Assembly (NCBI RefSeq): GCF_001956295.1
Contig: NZ_MRTD01000006.1
Location: 248,001 to 312,000, forward strand
From: Paenibacillus sp. FSL A5-0031
GTDB lineage: Bacteria > Bacillota > Bacilli > Paenibacillales > Paenibacillaceae
Direction: 5' to 3'
DNA: 64,000 nucleotides
Shown here: positions 8,439 to 18,118 of the stretch, one piece after another
Layout: the number at the start of each line of letters is the position of its first letter
Position numbering within the stretch: position 1 is the first letter of the stretch
Made by a program: the position numbers and the translations under genes
Notes under the pieces: generated by a model
Databases searched by the model: none
What the model was told of the DNA's origin: nothing
What the model saw: the letters and a program-made list of their open reading frames with translations, nothing else

Positions 8439-9845
8439 CTAGAAGCCGAAGTAAGCTTTCGCGTTGCGATAAGAAATATTTTGAACCATTTGACCCAGCA
8501 GCTCCATATCTTCCGGCGCCTCTCCATTCTCGACCCATTCACCTAGCAGATTGCAGAGCAAACGCCGGAAATATTCATGTCTGGTGTACGAGAGGAAGCT
8601 GCGAGAATCGGTCAGCATGCCAACAAAGCGGCTAAGCAGTCCTTGATTGGCAAGCGTATTCATTTGATCAAGCATACCATTTTTTGTATCGTTGAACCAC
8701 CATGCAGAGCCAAGTTGAATTTTCCCAGGCACCCCGCCCCCTTGGAAGCTTCCAATAATGGATCCCAGTACATCATTGTCCTTGGCATTCAGTGAATACA
8801 CGATTGTTTTTGGAAGCGCGTCGTCCATATCCAGCGCATCAAGCAGCCTTGTGAGCGGGTAAGCTACGTCGCTATCATTGATCGAATCAAATCCTGTATC
8901 CGGTCCGAGCTTGCCAAACATGCGCGAGCTGTTGTTTCTAGCCGCATTGATATGGAACTGCATCGCCCAGCCGCGCTCGGCATACAAACGTCCCAAGAAG
9001 AGCAGCGTGAACGTCTTGTACTGTTTCTCTTCTTCTAGGGAGACCGTTTCCTTGTTCAAGGCTTTGGCAAAAATAGCAGCAGCATCAGCCTTCGTTGTCT
9101 CTGCATACGCAACATAGTCCAGCGCATGGTCAGATACTTTGCAGCCCGCCTCAGCGAAAAACTTTACTCTTGCCTCAAGCGCATCAAGCAGCGCATCATA
9201 GCTGTCGATCGTCGTTGCAGCCGCCTCTTCAAGCTTGCCAACCCATTCTAGAAAAGTAGGACGATTGATTTCCAGCGCTTTGTCAGGCCTGAAGGAAGGC
9301 AGCACCTGTACGTTAAAATCATCTAAAGCTTTGATCGCGATATGATACTCCAGCGAATCAACAGGATCATCTGTCGTGCAGATGACCTCAACCTTGGACA
9401 TATTGACCAAATCACGCGCTTTAAATTGGCCTGTCGCGAGCTTTGCGTTAACCTGCTCCCATATGGACGGCGCATTTTTCTCATTAATAAGCTCATAAAC
9501 GTCAAAATAACGACGAAGCTCCAAATGCGACCATTGGTATAGCGGATTGCCGATCGTTTGCGGAACGGTTTTGGCCCATGCTTCAAAACGCTCGTAATCG
9601 GTTACTCCCTCGCCGCCTGTTACAAAACGCTCTTCTACTCCATTCGCACGCATTGCCCGCCACTTGTAGTGATCACCGTACAGCCATGCCTCCGTAATGT
9701 TCTCAAAGCTTTTATTCTCAAAAATTTGCTGCGGACTCAAATGGCAATGGTAATCAATGATCGGCATGTCCTTTGCAAAATCATGATACAGCTTAATCGC
9801 CGTTTCGTTTGACAACAAAAAATGATCGTCCATAAATGGCTTCAT
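8439..9845 (-). CDS. uxaC: Uronate isomerase (glucuronate/galacturonate)
   Basis: The 468-residue protein matches UxaC, which isomerises D-glucuronate to D-fructuronate and D-galacturonate to D-tagaturonate at the entry to hexuronate breakdown. The amidohydrolase-like HxH motif is seen in IDYHCHLSP near residues 31-39, and the MQFHINAARNNSSRMF and GGVPGKIQLGSAWWFND segments are typical. Length equals the family norm. GGAGGAGG lies before the ATG. The later pathway genes (uxaB, uxaA, uxuA, kdgK) are absent from the window, so they must be elsewhere. It follows an oxidoreductase gene by 21 bases on the same strand and is probably co-transcribed with it. Confidence 0.95.
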   Translation of the reverse strand: MKPFMDDHFLLSNETAIKLYHDFAKDMPIIDYHCHLSPQQIFENKSFENITEAWLYGDHYKWRAMRANGVEERFVTGGEGVTDYERFEAWAKTVPQTIGNPLYQWSHLELRRYFDVYELINEKNAPSIWEQVNAKLATGQFKARDLVNMSKVEVICTTDDPVDSLEYHIAIKALDDFNVQVLPSFRPDKALEINRPTFLEWVGKLEEAAATTIDSYDALLDALEARVKFFAEAGCKVSDHALDYVAYAETTKADAAAIFAKALNKETVSLEEEKQYKTFTLLFLGRLYAERGWAMQFHINAARNNSSRMFGKLGPDTGFDSINDSDVAYPLTRLLDALDMDDALPKTIVYSLNAKDNDVLGSIIGSFQGGGVPGKIQLGSAWWFNDTKNGMLDQMNTLANQGLLSRFVGMLTDSRSFLSYTRHEYFRRLLCNLLGEWVENGEAPEDMELLGQMVQNISYRNAKAYFGF

Positions 9846-9866
9846 TTAAGCTTCCTCCTCCGCAAC

Positions 9867-11165
9867 CTAGTTATGAAATTTCACAAGCTCATCAATTTGT
9901 ACTGCGAGTCCCGTCTGGATAGAACGGTTCGCTGCAATGCCCGTTAGAATCGATCTTGCTCCATCAATATGATTCGCCGCCCTATGGAATGGGTCCTCTA
10001 CAGGCGTTCCAAACAGATCGTTCAGCAATACCGGATCACCGCCGCCATGACCGCCAACGCCTTCCTCTACCTCAACCTCGTAAGGAGCTGCAAACATTGG
10101 AAATACTTTAATCGACTGCTCTTTCAGCGCGCCCTCATCGGATTTCTCGCCGCCGGAATTCACATACGATTGTTCCACGATATTCATCTCGATGCGTCCC
10201 TTTGTTCCATTAAATGCAATGCGGTAGCCTTCCCATGGCAAATATGCGTTTAAGGAGTAGGTTAAGATCGCATTGTTTTTGTAGCGGACAAGCACGCCCA
10301 TCGTATCTTCAATATTAATGCCGTCACCGAACACGCTTTGATCGCGGCGGTAGCCGTCCTCATGCTCCGCGTCCAAATACATCGCTTTCAAATGATCATT
10401 TTTGTCCAAATGCAGCGCAAATGGATCATTCTCAGCTAGCGGATTTCCCGTCGCGCGCTCATAAAATTGCGTCTCCCCGCGCTGCTCTGCATTTTCGCGA
10501 CCATAGAACAAGAGATCACCAAAGGCAAATACCGACTCCGGCTGCGAGCCGATCCAGAAGTTCACGAGATCAAAGTGATGCGTCGATTTGTGCACCAGCA
10601 AACCGCCGCTGTTCTGCTTGTTGCGATGCCATCTGCGGAAATAATCTGCGCCATGCTGCGTATTCAGCAGCCATTCAAAGTGAACAGAGGTTACTTTGCC
10701 GATTGTACCATTAGCAATCAGTTCTCTTGCTTTCGTATGATGCGGCGCATACCGATAGTTGAACGTCACACGCACATTGCGGCCCGTCCGTTCAACCGCA
10801 TCCAAAATTTGCTGGCATTTTTTCTCATCCACCGTCATGGGCTTCTCGGTTACAACATCACAGCCAAGCTCCAGCGCACGAATAATGTACGTATGATGCG
10901 TCCGATCCATGCTCGTAACGATGACCGCATCCGGCTTCTCCTGCTCAATCATTTGTTCAAATTCATTTGACTTGTACGTTTTTACAGCCTCATGGTTATA
11001 TTTATCAACTAATATGCGATTCGCATAGTCCATCCGAGTTTGGTTAATATCACAAAAAGCGAGCAGCTGCGACGTTTCTTTGAAATCGGTTGCAAGAGCA
11101 CCGTAGAAAAATTCTGCCCTGCCGCCGCTGCCTACCAATACATACCGTTTTTTTGTCATACTCAT
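9867..11165 (-). CDS. Gfo/Idh/MocA oxidoreductase (1), upstream of uxaC
   Basis: This 432-residue protein has an N-terminal Rossmann motif (LVGSGGRAEF, residues 10-19), the family EKP motif in VVTEKPMTV, and the C-terminal alpha/beta domain with HKSTHHFDLVNFW. Members use NAD(P) to oxidise or reduce sugars, inositols or sugar acids. A C-terminal GGHGGGDP segment resembles those of larger glycosidase-type and dehydrogenase members. GGAGG precedes the ATG. It forms a likely two-gene operon with uxaC, pointing to uronate or uronide chemistry, and is divergent from the AraC gene at 11292. Substrate is inferred from context only. Confidence 0.85.
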   Translation of the reverse strand: MSMTKKRYVLVGSGGRAEFFYGALATDFKETSQLLAFCDINQTRMDYANRILVDKYNHEAVKTYKSNEFEQMIEQEKPDAVIVTSMDRTHHTYIIRALELGCDVVTEKPMTVDEKKCQQILDAVERTGRNVRVTFNYRYAPHHTKARELIANGTIGKVTSVHFEWLLNTQHGADYFRRWHRNKQNSGGLLVHKSTHHFDLVNFWIGSQPESVFAFGDLLFYGRENAEQRGETQFYERATGNPLAENDPFALHLDKNDHLKAMYLDAEHEDGYRRDQSVFGDGINIEDTMGVLVRYKNNAILTYSLNAYLPWEGYRIAFNGTKGRIEMNIVEQSYVNSGGEKSDEGALKEQSIKVFPMFAAPYEVEVEEGVGGHGGGDPVLLNDLFGTPVEDPFHRAANHIDGARSILTGIAANRSIQTGLAVQIDELVKFHN

Positions 11166-11291
11166 TATTCCTCCTCGATTCCAATTACCTTCATATTACT
11201 GCATGATAGTGATATAATTCTCTGCATATCCTGCTCTATTTCGATCAAACACCGCTTATTTTGCGATAAAATCAAAAGGAGTACATCCCTA

Positions 11292-12143
11292 ATGAGCATC
11301 CAGCCCGACATCTACAGCTTTGGCTCTATATCCGACCTATATATTGAGTATACGAAGCGAACAGCACCCTACACGATGGAATACAATCACTACCACGACT
11401 ATTATGAAATCTACTATATGCTGTCAGGGCAGCGGATTTATTTTATACGTGACCGTTCCTATTCCGTTGAGCAAGGCGACCTCGTCTTTATTTCGAAGCA
11501 TGAGCTGCACAAAACGATGCAATCCGGCGATGCCGCTCATGAACGAATCATCATACACTTTGATGATGCCATGTTGAGCAAATTGGCAGGAGTCCATGCC
11601 AACTTCTTATTGACGCCATTTGAACAGCAATCCCATATTATTCGTATGCCTATGCAAGAGCAGCTGGCGACAGCACAATTAATGAGCAGAACGCTCTCAG
11701 AGATCAGACAGCAGCCTGCTGGCTTCGAGCTGTTTCCTGCATTTGCTGTAACGGAGCTTCTGCTGTCTGCAGCTAGACATATTCAGCAGCATGAGCCAGT
11801 GCCTCTGCACCACGCAACTCCCATGCATGCCAAAATTTCAGAGGTTATCCGCTACATTAACGCTCACTTTGGGGAGATGCTGCGGCTTGACGAGGTCGCA
11901 AAACATTTTTTCATCAGTCCTTATTATTTAAGCCGCATGTTCAAGGAGCTGACAGGTTTTACCTTCTCCGATTACATCATTCTGACCCGCATGAAAGAAG
12001 CCCAGCGTCTGCTTCGCGAGTCCGATAGTAGCATTACCGATATTGCCGCTGCGGTTGGCTTTGATAACTTCTCCCACTTCGGTAAAACCTTTAAAAAGAT
12101 AACTCGCCTATCTCCGCGTCAATATCGGAAGCAATATAGGTAA
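11292..12143 (+). CDS. AraC-family regulator divergent from Gfo-uxaC
   Basis: I take the ATG at 11292, preceded by AAAGGAG, giving 283 residues; the frame is open further upstream but that part overlaps the divergent gene and lacks homology. An N-terminal cupin half (YHDYYEIYYMLSGQRIYFI) is followed by an AraC double helix-turn-helix from about residue 185 (LDEVAKHFFISPYYLSRMFKE, then ITDIAAAVGFDNFSHFGKTF). Divergent placement suggests control of the oxidoreductase-uxaC pair. The ligand is unknown, plausibly a uronide. Confidence 0.88.
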   Translation: MSIQPDIYSFGSISDLYIEYTKRTAPYTMEYNHYHDYYEIYYMLSGQRIYFIRDRSYSVEQGDLVFISKHELHKTMQSGDAAHERIIIHFDDAMLSKLAGVHANFLLTPFEQQSHIIRMPMQEQLATAQLMSRTLSEIRQQPAGFELFPAFAVTELLLSAARHIQQHEPVPLHHATPMHAKISEVIRYINAHFGEMLRLDEVAKHFFISPYYLSRMFKELTGFTFSDYIILTRMKEAQRLLRESDSSITDIAAAVGFDNFSHFGKTFKKITRLSPRQYRKQYR

Positions 12144-12303
12144 GAGAATTTAAGTGAAACAAATTTTTGTCGTAATTTCATACAAATATGGTCATTAAAT
12201 TACACTAAAAATAAGCATAAAACTGTGTTAAATTATAGCTGTTGTCATAAATTTATATATGCAATGCAAATTCGCTAATAGATGCCCAGGGAGAGATGAA
12301 CCT

Positions 12304-13308
12304 ATGATTCGAATCGGTAAAATTAGTTATTGGCATGTACACGCATGGGATTATACGAAGCAAGCTCAGGAGCACCCTGGTACGGAAATCGTTGCTGTAT
12401 GGGACGAAATCGCGGAACGCGGTCAAGCAGCTGCCGAGAAGCTTGGCGTTACTTTTCATTCCGATCTTAATGAAATGTTGAGTCGCGATGATATTGACGC
12501 AGTTATTGTTGACGCTCCAACTTTCAGACACCAAGAGGTTATCGTAGCAGCGGCTAAAGCCGGCAAGCATATTTTCACAGAGAAAGTTATTGCCCCAACT
12601 CTTAAAGAAGTAAATGTTATACTAGATGAAGTAGCTAAAAATAATGTAAAATTAACTGTATCGCTGCCTCGTCTAAATGACGGCTATACACTGGCGATTC
12701 GCGATATTTTGTCACAAGGCGTACTTGGAAAAATCACACTGGTTCGTGCTCGTCTCTCACATAACGGAGCAACAGCGAACTGGCTGCCTGAACACTTCTA
12801 CAACCTAGAGCAATGCGGCGGCGGTGCTTTAATCGATTTGGGCTGTCACCCTATGTATTTGACTAGACTTTTCTTGAATGAGATGCCAAAAGAGGTTTCT
12901 GCTCACTTTGGTTATGTGACTGGCAAAGAAGTAGAAGATAACGCAGTTGCGGTATTGAACGCGCCATCTGGAGCAATCGGAATCGTAGAAGCCGGCTTCG
13001 TTAACAATCATTCACCATTTACGCTTGAGGTGCATGGAACTGAAGGAACGCTATTGTATGGCAATCCTGAGAGCCAGCTGCTACTTCGCACTTCTACACC
13101 AGGAGCACAATCGTCTGAGCAATGGACGGCACAAGTGATTCCGCCGAACAGAGAAAGTGCATTTGACCAATGGGTGCAGCACATCGAGAACAACACGTCC
13201 GCTGACGAAAATGTAAGCCTTGCCATTGACTTAACAAAGCTGATGGAAGCTTCAAACCGTTCTGCTAATGAGCACCGTGCAATCCGCATCGATGAGCTGA
13301 GCGAGTAA
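12304..13308 (+). CDS. Gfo/Idh/MocA oxidoreductase (2)
   Basis: The ATG at 12304 follows GGGAGA and gives 334 residues; an in-frame ATG at 12259 has no ribosome site. The N-terminus (IRIGKISYWHVHAWDY) lacks the usual GxGxxG and the family EKP reads FTEKVIAP, so cofactor binding may differ from classical members. The C-terminal domain has GGGALIDLGCHPMYL, typical of the family. It heads a plus-strand set of oxidoreductase, AraC regulator and oxidoreductase with short gaps (41 and 34 bases), probably one operon. Function is probably sugar or polyol oxidation-reduction, or epimerisation through a keto form. Confidence 0.8.
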   Translation: MIRIGKISYWHVHAWDYTKQAQEHPGTEIVAVWDEIAERGQAAAEKLGVTFHSDLNEMLSRDDIDAVIVDAPTFRHQEVIVAAAKAGKHIFTEKVIAPTLKEVNVILDEVAKNNVKLTVSLPRLNDGYTLAIRDILSQGVLGKITLVRARLSHNGATANWLPEHFYNLEQCGGGALIDLGCHPMYLTRLFLNEMPKEVSAHFGYVTGKEVEDNAVAVLNAPSGAIGIVEAGFVNNHSPFTLEVHGTEGTLLYGNPESQLLLRTSTPGAQSSEQWTAQVIPPNRESAFDQWVQHIENNTSADENVSLAIDLTKLMEASNRSANEHRAIRIDELSE

Positions 13309-13349
13309 TACGACACACATAATTTGAACGACTCCAAGGAGTGATCGGC

Positions 13350-14297
13350 ATGCCTAACTTCCCGTATGAGGTCATGCATGAACGCCAGGATGCGCTTGAA
13401 CGCCTGGAGCTGTGCATCAGATGGGGACCCTACGACATCCATGTACTGCGCTTCCATCTGACGCAATTTCCTCCCGGCAGAATGATTGGATTTCATAAGC
13501 ATGCGGAATATGAATTTCACTTCATACCGCAGGGCAAAGGAAAGGTCATTATTAGCGACCAGGAGTATGCGTTAAAACCTGGCATGCTTTATTTAACCGG
13601 ACCTGAGATCATGCATTATCAAGAAGCAGACCCGCTTGAAGCGATGGATGAGCTTTGTCTGCATGTCGATATCATTGATCGCACCGAGCAGAATAACGGC
13701 GAGGATGTTCATTCCTATGACGACTGGGAAGCTGCTGAAGCGCGCAATTGTATCGAGAAGCTCAAGGCGCTTCCATTGTATCCAACAATGGATCTTCATC
13801 AAGCGATGCCTCGCTTTCTTGAAGCGTATCAAGCTTGCAACGATAATTTTGTCGGCAGCTATACTACCATTAAGCAGACAGTTATCCAGATTTTAATGCG
13901 AGCGGTCCGTGCTTATGAAACAGCAAGTGAACAGAAGCATTTTCCAACGCGGGATATGAAGGCTTATCGTTATCGACTCGCCTTGGAGTATATTTACGCT
14001 AACTATGACGGCTTCATCACGCTTGAGGACGTTGCGGACAAGCTTAATTTAAGCTCTCGGCAAATTCAGCGATTATTCAAAGAGCTTCATCACGGACATA
14101 CATTCAGCCGTATTCTTGAAGACATTCGGCTAGCTGTCGTATGCCGTGAGCTGCTGGAGAGTTCGCATTCGGTGGAGAAAATAGCTAAGTTATCCGGTTT
14201 TGCCGGCGGCAACTATTTACACGCTGTATTTCGCAAGAAATTCGGCGTCACTCCTTCCGAATACCGCAGAAATGCTCGTCAAACCGTTTCTCAATAA
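13350..14297 (+). CDS. AraC-family regulator between two oxidoreductase genes
   Basis: The start is placed at ATG 13350, eight bases after AAGGAG, rather than the in-frame GTG at 13341 that overlaps that site; this gives 315 residues. A cupin sensing domain (FHKHAEYEFHFIPQGKGKVII, histidines near residue 50) is followed by an AraC helix-turn-helix region from about residue 210 (LEDVADKLNLSSRQIQRLF, then VEKIAKLSGFAGGNYLHAVF). It is embedded in the operon it probably regulates. Ligand unknown. Confidence 0.88.
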   Translation: MPNFPYEVMHERQDALERLELCIRWGPYDIHVLRFHLTQFPPGRMIGFHKHAEYEFHFIPQGKGKVIISDQEYALKPGMLYLTGPEIMHYQEADPLEAMDELCLHVDIIDRTEQNNGEDVHSYDDWEAAEARNCIEKLKALPLYPTMDLHQAMPRFLEAYQACNDNFVGSYTTIKQTVIQILMRAVRAYETASEQKHFPTRDMKAYRYRLALEYIYANYDGFITLEDVADKLNLSSRQIQRLFKELHHGHTFSRILEDIRLAVVCRELLESSHSVEKIAKLSGFAGGNYLHAVFRKKFGVTPSEYRRNARQTVSQ

Positions 14298-14331
14298 AAA
14301 AATTCATTATACTACTAGGAGGCTTTATAAC

Positions 14332-15411
14332 ATGTCTAAAGTATACAAACTTGCTATTATTGGCTGTGGCGGAATTGCAAACGGTAAACATCTACCAAGC
14401 TTGAAGAAACTTAAAAACGTTGAAATCGTTGCATTTTGCGATATCGTTGAACAACGTGCGATTGACGCAGCTGCTCAATACGGTGCAGAAGGCGCGAAAG
14501 TATACACGGATTACACGGAGCTGTTGAACGATTCTTCCATTGAAGTCGTTCACGTATGTACGCCAAACGATTCACATGCGAACATTGCCATTGCTGCGCT
14601 TGAAGCTGGCAAACATGTTATGACTGAAAAACCTATGGCCAAAACAGCTCACGATGCACAACGTATGGTTGACGCTGCTCGCCGTACTGGCAAGAAACTT
14701 ACTGTTGGCTACAACAACCGTTTCCGTCCAGACAGCCAACACTTGAAAAAATTGTGTGAAGCTGGTGAGCTTGGTGACATCTACTACGCGAAAGCGCATG
14801 CTGTTCGTCGCCGTGCAGTTCCAACTTGGGGCGTTTTCCTTGACGAAGAAAAACAAGGCGGCGGACCGCTTATCGATATCGGTACTCACGCACTTGATTT
14901 GACGCTTTGGATGCTTGACAACTACAAGCCAAAAGTAGTGCTTGGTACTTCTTACCACAAGCTTTCGCAACGTGAGAATGCTGCTAATGCATGGGGCCCT
15001 TGGGATCCTGCGAAGTTCACGGTTGAGGATTCCGCATTTGGTATGATCGTTATGGAAAACGGCGCTACAATCGTGCTTGAATCCAGCTGGGCACTTAATA
15101 CACTTGAAGTTGACGAAGCAAAATGTACGTTGTCTGGTACTGAAGGCGGCGCGGACATGAAGGATGGCCTTCGCATTAATGGCGAGAAGCATAGCCGTCT
15201 ATTTGCAACTAAGGTTGATCTGAATGCAGGCGGAGTTGCTTTCTACGATGGCAAAACAGAAAGCGATGCTGATCTCGAAATGAGAATGTGGCTGAAAGCT
15301 ATTGAAGAGGACACTGAGCCTGTTGTTACACCAGAGCAAGCTTTTGTCGTTTCTCAAATTCTTGAAGCGATTTATGAATCATCCAAAACTGGCAAAGCCG
15401 TATATCTATAA
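14332..15411 (+). CDS. Gfo/Idh/MocA oxidoreductase (3)
   Basis: ATG 14332 follows TAGGAGG and gives 359 residues; the longer open frame overlaps the AraC gene. The Rossmann motif IIGCGGIANGKH (residues 9-20), the EKP motif in MTEKPMAK and the GGGPLIDIGTHALDL segment are all classical, so this is a fully canonical NAD(P)-dependent member, unlike the gene at 12304. Codon use is noticeably enriched for highly used codons, suggesting strong expression. A terminator follows directly. It may act with the upstream oxidoreductase on the same sugar pathway; the substrate cannot be named. Confidence 0.88.
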   Translation: MSKVYKLAIIGCGGIANGKHLPSLKKLKNVEIVAFCDIVEQRAIDAAAQYGAEGAKVYTDYTELLNDSSIEVVHVCTPNDSHANIAIAALEAGKHVMTEKPMAKTAHDAQRMVDAARRTGKKLTVGYNNRFRPDSQHLKKLCEAGELGDIYYAKAHAVRRRAVPTWGVFLDEEKQGGGPLIDIGTHALDLTLWMLDNYKPKVVLGTSYHKLSQRENAANAWGPWDPAKFTVEDSAFGMIVMENGATIVLESSWALNTLEVDEAKCTLSGTEGGADMKDGLRINGEKHSRLFATKVDLNAGGVAFYDGKTESDADLEMRMWLKAIEEDTEPVVTPEQAFVVSQILEAIYESSKTGKAVYL

Positions 15412-15418
15412 GCTATAC

Positions 15419-15473
15419 AAAAGGAACTGCCTCGCTTGGTCTATACAGACCTTGCAGGGCAGTTCCTTTTTTG
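15419..15473 (+). terminator. Terminator after oxidoreductase operon
   Basis: AAGGAACTGCC at 15421-15431 pairs with the GGCAGTTCCTT arm ending near 15468, followed by a run of T on the plus strand. The arms are near-symmetric, so it may also act on the convergent GH9 operon. Confidence 0.85.
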
Positions 15474-15486
15474 TTCCCCTACTTAA

Positions 15487-17334
15487 TTACTCATTAGCGA
15501 AAAAAGAGGCCAATAAAATGACAGGAGCATTATAATCAATCGCATATTCATTGCTCGAATAAGAGCCTCTTACATCCAAATAAGCCATGGCAGGAGCAAG
15601 ACTATCCTTGACCGCATCCAAATCAGGATCTCCGCCGTAACGATTCGGACCTCCAACGACTAAACCTGGAATCAATACTCCAGTAGCTGCATTAATGCGG
15701 TGATGAGGCTCCAGCGGGTATTGACTGCCTATTCCCGTCACATAACTAAACCCCGTTGCGCTGCGGCCGAATACATGATGCAGCTGCTCAAGCGCTGTAG
15801 CTCTGAAGCTAGCTTCTTCAGGCTCCATTAGATTTGCAATTAGAAGGATACAGCCATAAGCAGCACCCGATTTCACCGATGCCCACGTGTATTCCTCTGC
15901 ATTCAATAGGTTGAAATAGCCGTCTGCTTCTGATCTTGCAACAAGCTCCTTCGCTCGATCCGTCACCGCTTTACGAATAAGCTCCTTCCACCGCTCATCC
16001 GCTTTCTCCGCACGATAGTATGCCCATTGACCAAGCAGCTGGGCGTTCGCCCAGTTGACTGCCTGCGGGGAGCTCTTCAACAAATAATCAAACCGACTGG
16101 TCAGCACGTCGCTATAGCTGCTGTTTCCCGTAGTGCGAAACAGCTCAGCAAGTGCCCACATCCTCTCTTCTGCATCGGTTTGCTTGCCATATCCGCCAGA
16201 GCCATTATCCTGCATCGGATCCTGCCGAAAAGCAGCGGCTTCGTTTGCGCTCAAGTAGCTCTGTGCTTTCTCAGCTGCAGCTAACAAACGATTAGAAAAT
16301 TTCTCGTCGAAGGTTTTATATATTCGAGACGCCAGCGCTGTTGCACCTGCCAATTGAGCGGTGCCATACGTCGATAAACCATATACATAACGAGTTTGTG
16401 TATCCGTATCTGGCGTAACAAATCCAGTCCAAGCGGAGCCGCTCACTTTATGATAAACAGCACCGTCTGCACGCTGCATGCGCAGCATCCATTCCAGCTC
16501 ATAACGCACCTCTTCCAAAATATCAGGAAGCGAGGAATTCGCAGTCTTTAACCCTTCAGGGAACTTAAGCTGTCCCGCAGGAAATGCTTCTGGATTGAGG
16601 TCATAGGCGAGCAGCAGCTGAGCAACTGTAACAGCTGCTGGAGGTATGTATTTCCCATAATCACCAGCATCGTACCAGCCGCCGGATACATCTATGAGAT
16701 CACCTTTATGTGAGACTCCATCATCAAAGAAGATCTCCGCTTGCGCATCTTGTAAATGTCCTGCTGCCTGCTTCAGCTTCGTAATCGGATCGTCGATCGT
16801 TACGCCCGAACGCTGCAATGTATAAGATCTGAGCAGCGTAGCGAGCGCATCATCATACGGAGCATCTCCAATGACAAAAGGATAAGAACTGCCCGCCCCA
16901 GCGACCAGCAGCTTATATTCTCCAACCGTTTGGAAGCTGGAGAAATCCGCTCTTCTTATTGTCTTTTGTGATGCTGCATCCGCAAGCGGCTCAGATAAGC
17001 TGCCCGTAAACATCGTGTTGCCAATGCTGTCTACTAACGAAAATTCCGTTCCGCTTGGCAATTCACCCTCCACGATGGCAAACTTCGCATGCGCTGTTCC
17101 ATAGCCAACCTGATCCACCTTCACTTGCGTTCCTTGCTTAATTTCTGGCTGCGAGTCAGGTACCGTTGCAATTGGCAATTCAGCATTGTTTATTGGAGCA
17201 TTTCCTTGTTCCTGCTGCTTATTCAATGTATTCCCGCCTTCTGACCCTGATAACAGTCGAAATGATATCGTCACGACTAACAAAAGAGTTATGATTCCGC
17301 CTATGACATACAAAGTACGTCTGCGTATGCGCAT
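15487..17334 (-). CDS. Membrane-anchored GH9 glycosidase (endoglucanase family)
   Basis: The 615-residue protein opens with basic residues and a hydrophobic helix at 8-28 without a clear cleavage site, so it is probably anchored at the outer face of the membrane. After a spacer, an Ig-like CelD-N domain spans about 68-155 and the GH9 (alpha/alpha)6 barrel runs to the end. Catalytic aspartates D222 and D225 lie in WYDAGDYGKY and the acid E596 in SSNEYAIDYN. GH9 enzymes cut beta-1,4-glucans, and some members with this architecture act as exo-glucosidases or glucosaminidases. There is no CBM or dockerin, which favours oligosaccharides. The start has only a weak GGCGGTGG site 30 bases after the SDR gene, suggesting translation coupled to the upstream genes. 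Confidence 0.88.
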   Translation of the reverse strand: MRIRRRTLYVIGGIITLLLVVTISFRLLSGSEGGNTLNKQQEQGNAPINNAELPIATVPDSQPEIKQGTQVKVDQVGYGTAHAKFAIVEGELPSGTEFSLVDSIGNTMFTGSLSEPLADAASQKTIRRADFSSFQTVGEYKLLVAGAGSSYPFVIGDAPYDDALATLLRSYTLQRSGVTIDDPITKLKQAAGHLQDAQAEIFFDDGVSHKGDLIDVSGGWYDAGDYGKYIPPAAVTVAQLLLAYDLNPEAFPAGQLKFPEGLKTANSSLPDILEEVRYELEWMLRMQRADGAVYHKVSGSAWTGFVTPDTDTQTRYVYGLSTYGTAQLAGATALASRIYKTFDEKFSNRLLAAAEKAQSYLSANEAAAFRQDPMQDNGSGGYGKQTDAEERMWALAELFRTTGNSSYSDVLTSRFDYLLKSSPQAVNWANAQLLGQWAYYRAEKADERWKELIRKAVTDRAKELVARSEADGYFNLLNAEEYTWASVKSGAAYGCILLIANLMEPEEASFRATALEQLHHVFGRSATGFSYVTGIGSQYPLEPHHRINAATGVLIPGLVVGGPNRYGGDPDLDAVKDSLAPAMAYLDVRGSYSSNEYAIDYNAPVILLASFFANE

Positions 17335-17364
17335 CAGCCACCGCCAATTTTATTTTGTTCTGGT

Positions 17365-18060
17365 TTACAGATTCATAGGAGCGCCATTATGATCAATAAA
17401 AAGTGCATCTGCTTCCGTTTTCCGCTCGACGATGTTCAAGATGCCAGCTGCAGATACTGTCGCATCTCCTGGCGCTTGCTCGCCTCCCATATCTGTTCTG
17501 ATCCAGCCGGGATGAAGCGCATGAACAACAAATCCTTGCGGTGCAAGCTCGTTCCGCAGCTGAGCTGAGAACATGTTCAGAGCAGACTTAGACAGCGCAT
17601 ACGAATAGTCACCGCCATAAGCGCCTGTGAAGCTTCCTGCTTCCGAGCTAATATTAATGATGCTTTGCCGCTCTCCTTGACGAAGCATAGGCAAAAAATG
17701 CTTGAGCACGACGATCGGACCAAAAAGATTAGTCTGGAACGATTGCTCTACTTGCTCCAAGTCGAGCTGCTCCAGCTTCTGATCCCGTCCCAGCAATATC
17801 GCTGCACTGTTTATAACCGCATCCAGACTGCGAACTCGGTTTTGCGCTTGCTCGGAAGCGTAGCGAACCGAATTCTCATCCGTAACATCAAGCGGCAGGA
17901 TCGTTACTTGATCCGGAAATTTTGTGAGCAGCTCTTGCAAGCCCTCTGCGGGTGATCCCGGGCTGCGAACCCCAGCTAACACATAATGCCCTCGTTCGCA
18001 CGCTTCACTGGCAATCGCTAAGCCAAGACCTCGATTGGCGCCTGTAATTAATATGTTCAT
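17365..18060 (-). CDS. Short-chain dehydrogenase in GH9 operon
   Basis: The protein begins with the Rossmann motif ITGANRGLG and has NSAAIL and the catalytic YALSK segment. Two ATG codons nine bases apart compete: the one at 18069 lies one base after AGGAGG, the one at 18060 ten bases after it; the second has usable spacing and gives 231 residues. The gene sits between the VOC gene (about 50 bases upstream) and the GH9 gene (30 bases downstream) on one transcript. The substrate is unknown. It resembles the SDR at 7334 over the whole length. Confidence 0.82.
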   Translation of the reverse strand: MNILITGANRGLGLAIASEACERGHYVLAGVRSPGSPAEGLQELLTKFPDQVTILPLDVTDENSVRYASEQAQNRVRSLDAVINSAAILLGRDQKLEQLDLEQVEQSFQTNLFGPIVVLKHFLPMLRQGERQSIINISSEAGSFTGAYGGDYSYALSKSALNMFSAQLRNELAPQGFVVHALHPGWIRTDMGGEQAPGDATVSAAGILNIVERKTEADALFIDHNGAPMNL

Positions 18061-18118
18061 ACTGCTCATTCCTCCTGTTCATTCATCACCTATATTGGGA
18101 AGCTCGTTATCGGATCAT

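Noticed and set aside
10467..10970. 167-codon plus-strand frame inside the oxidoreductase before uxaC
   Set aside because: Antisense shadow; no ribosome site and no recognisable domain.
14572..15192. 206-codon minus-strand frame inside an oxidoreductase gene
   Set aside because: Antisense to a canonical Gfo/Idh/MocA gene with strong motifs; no homology.
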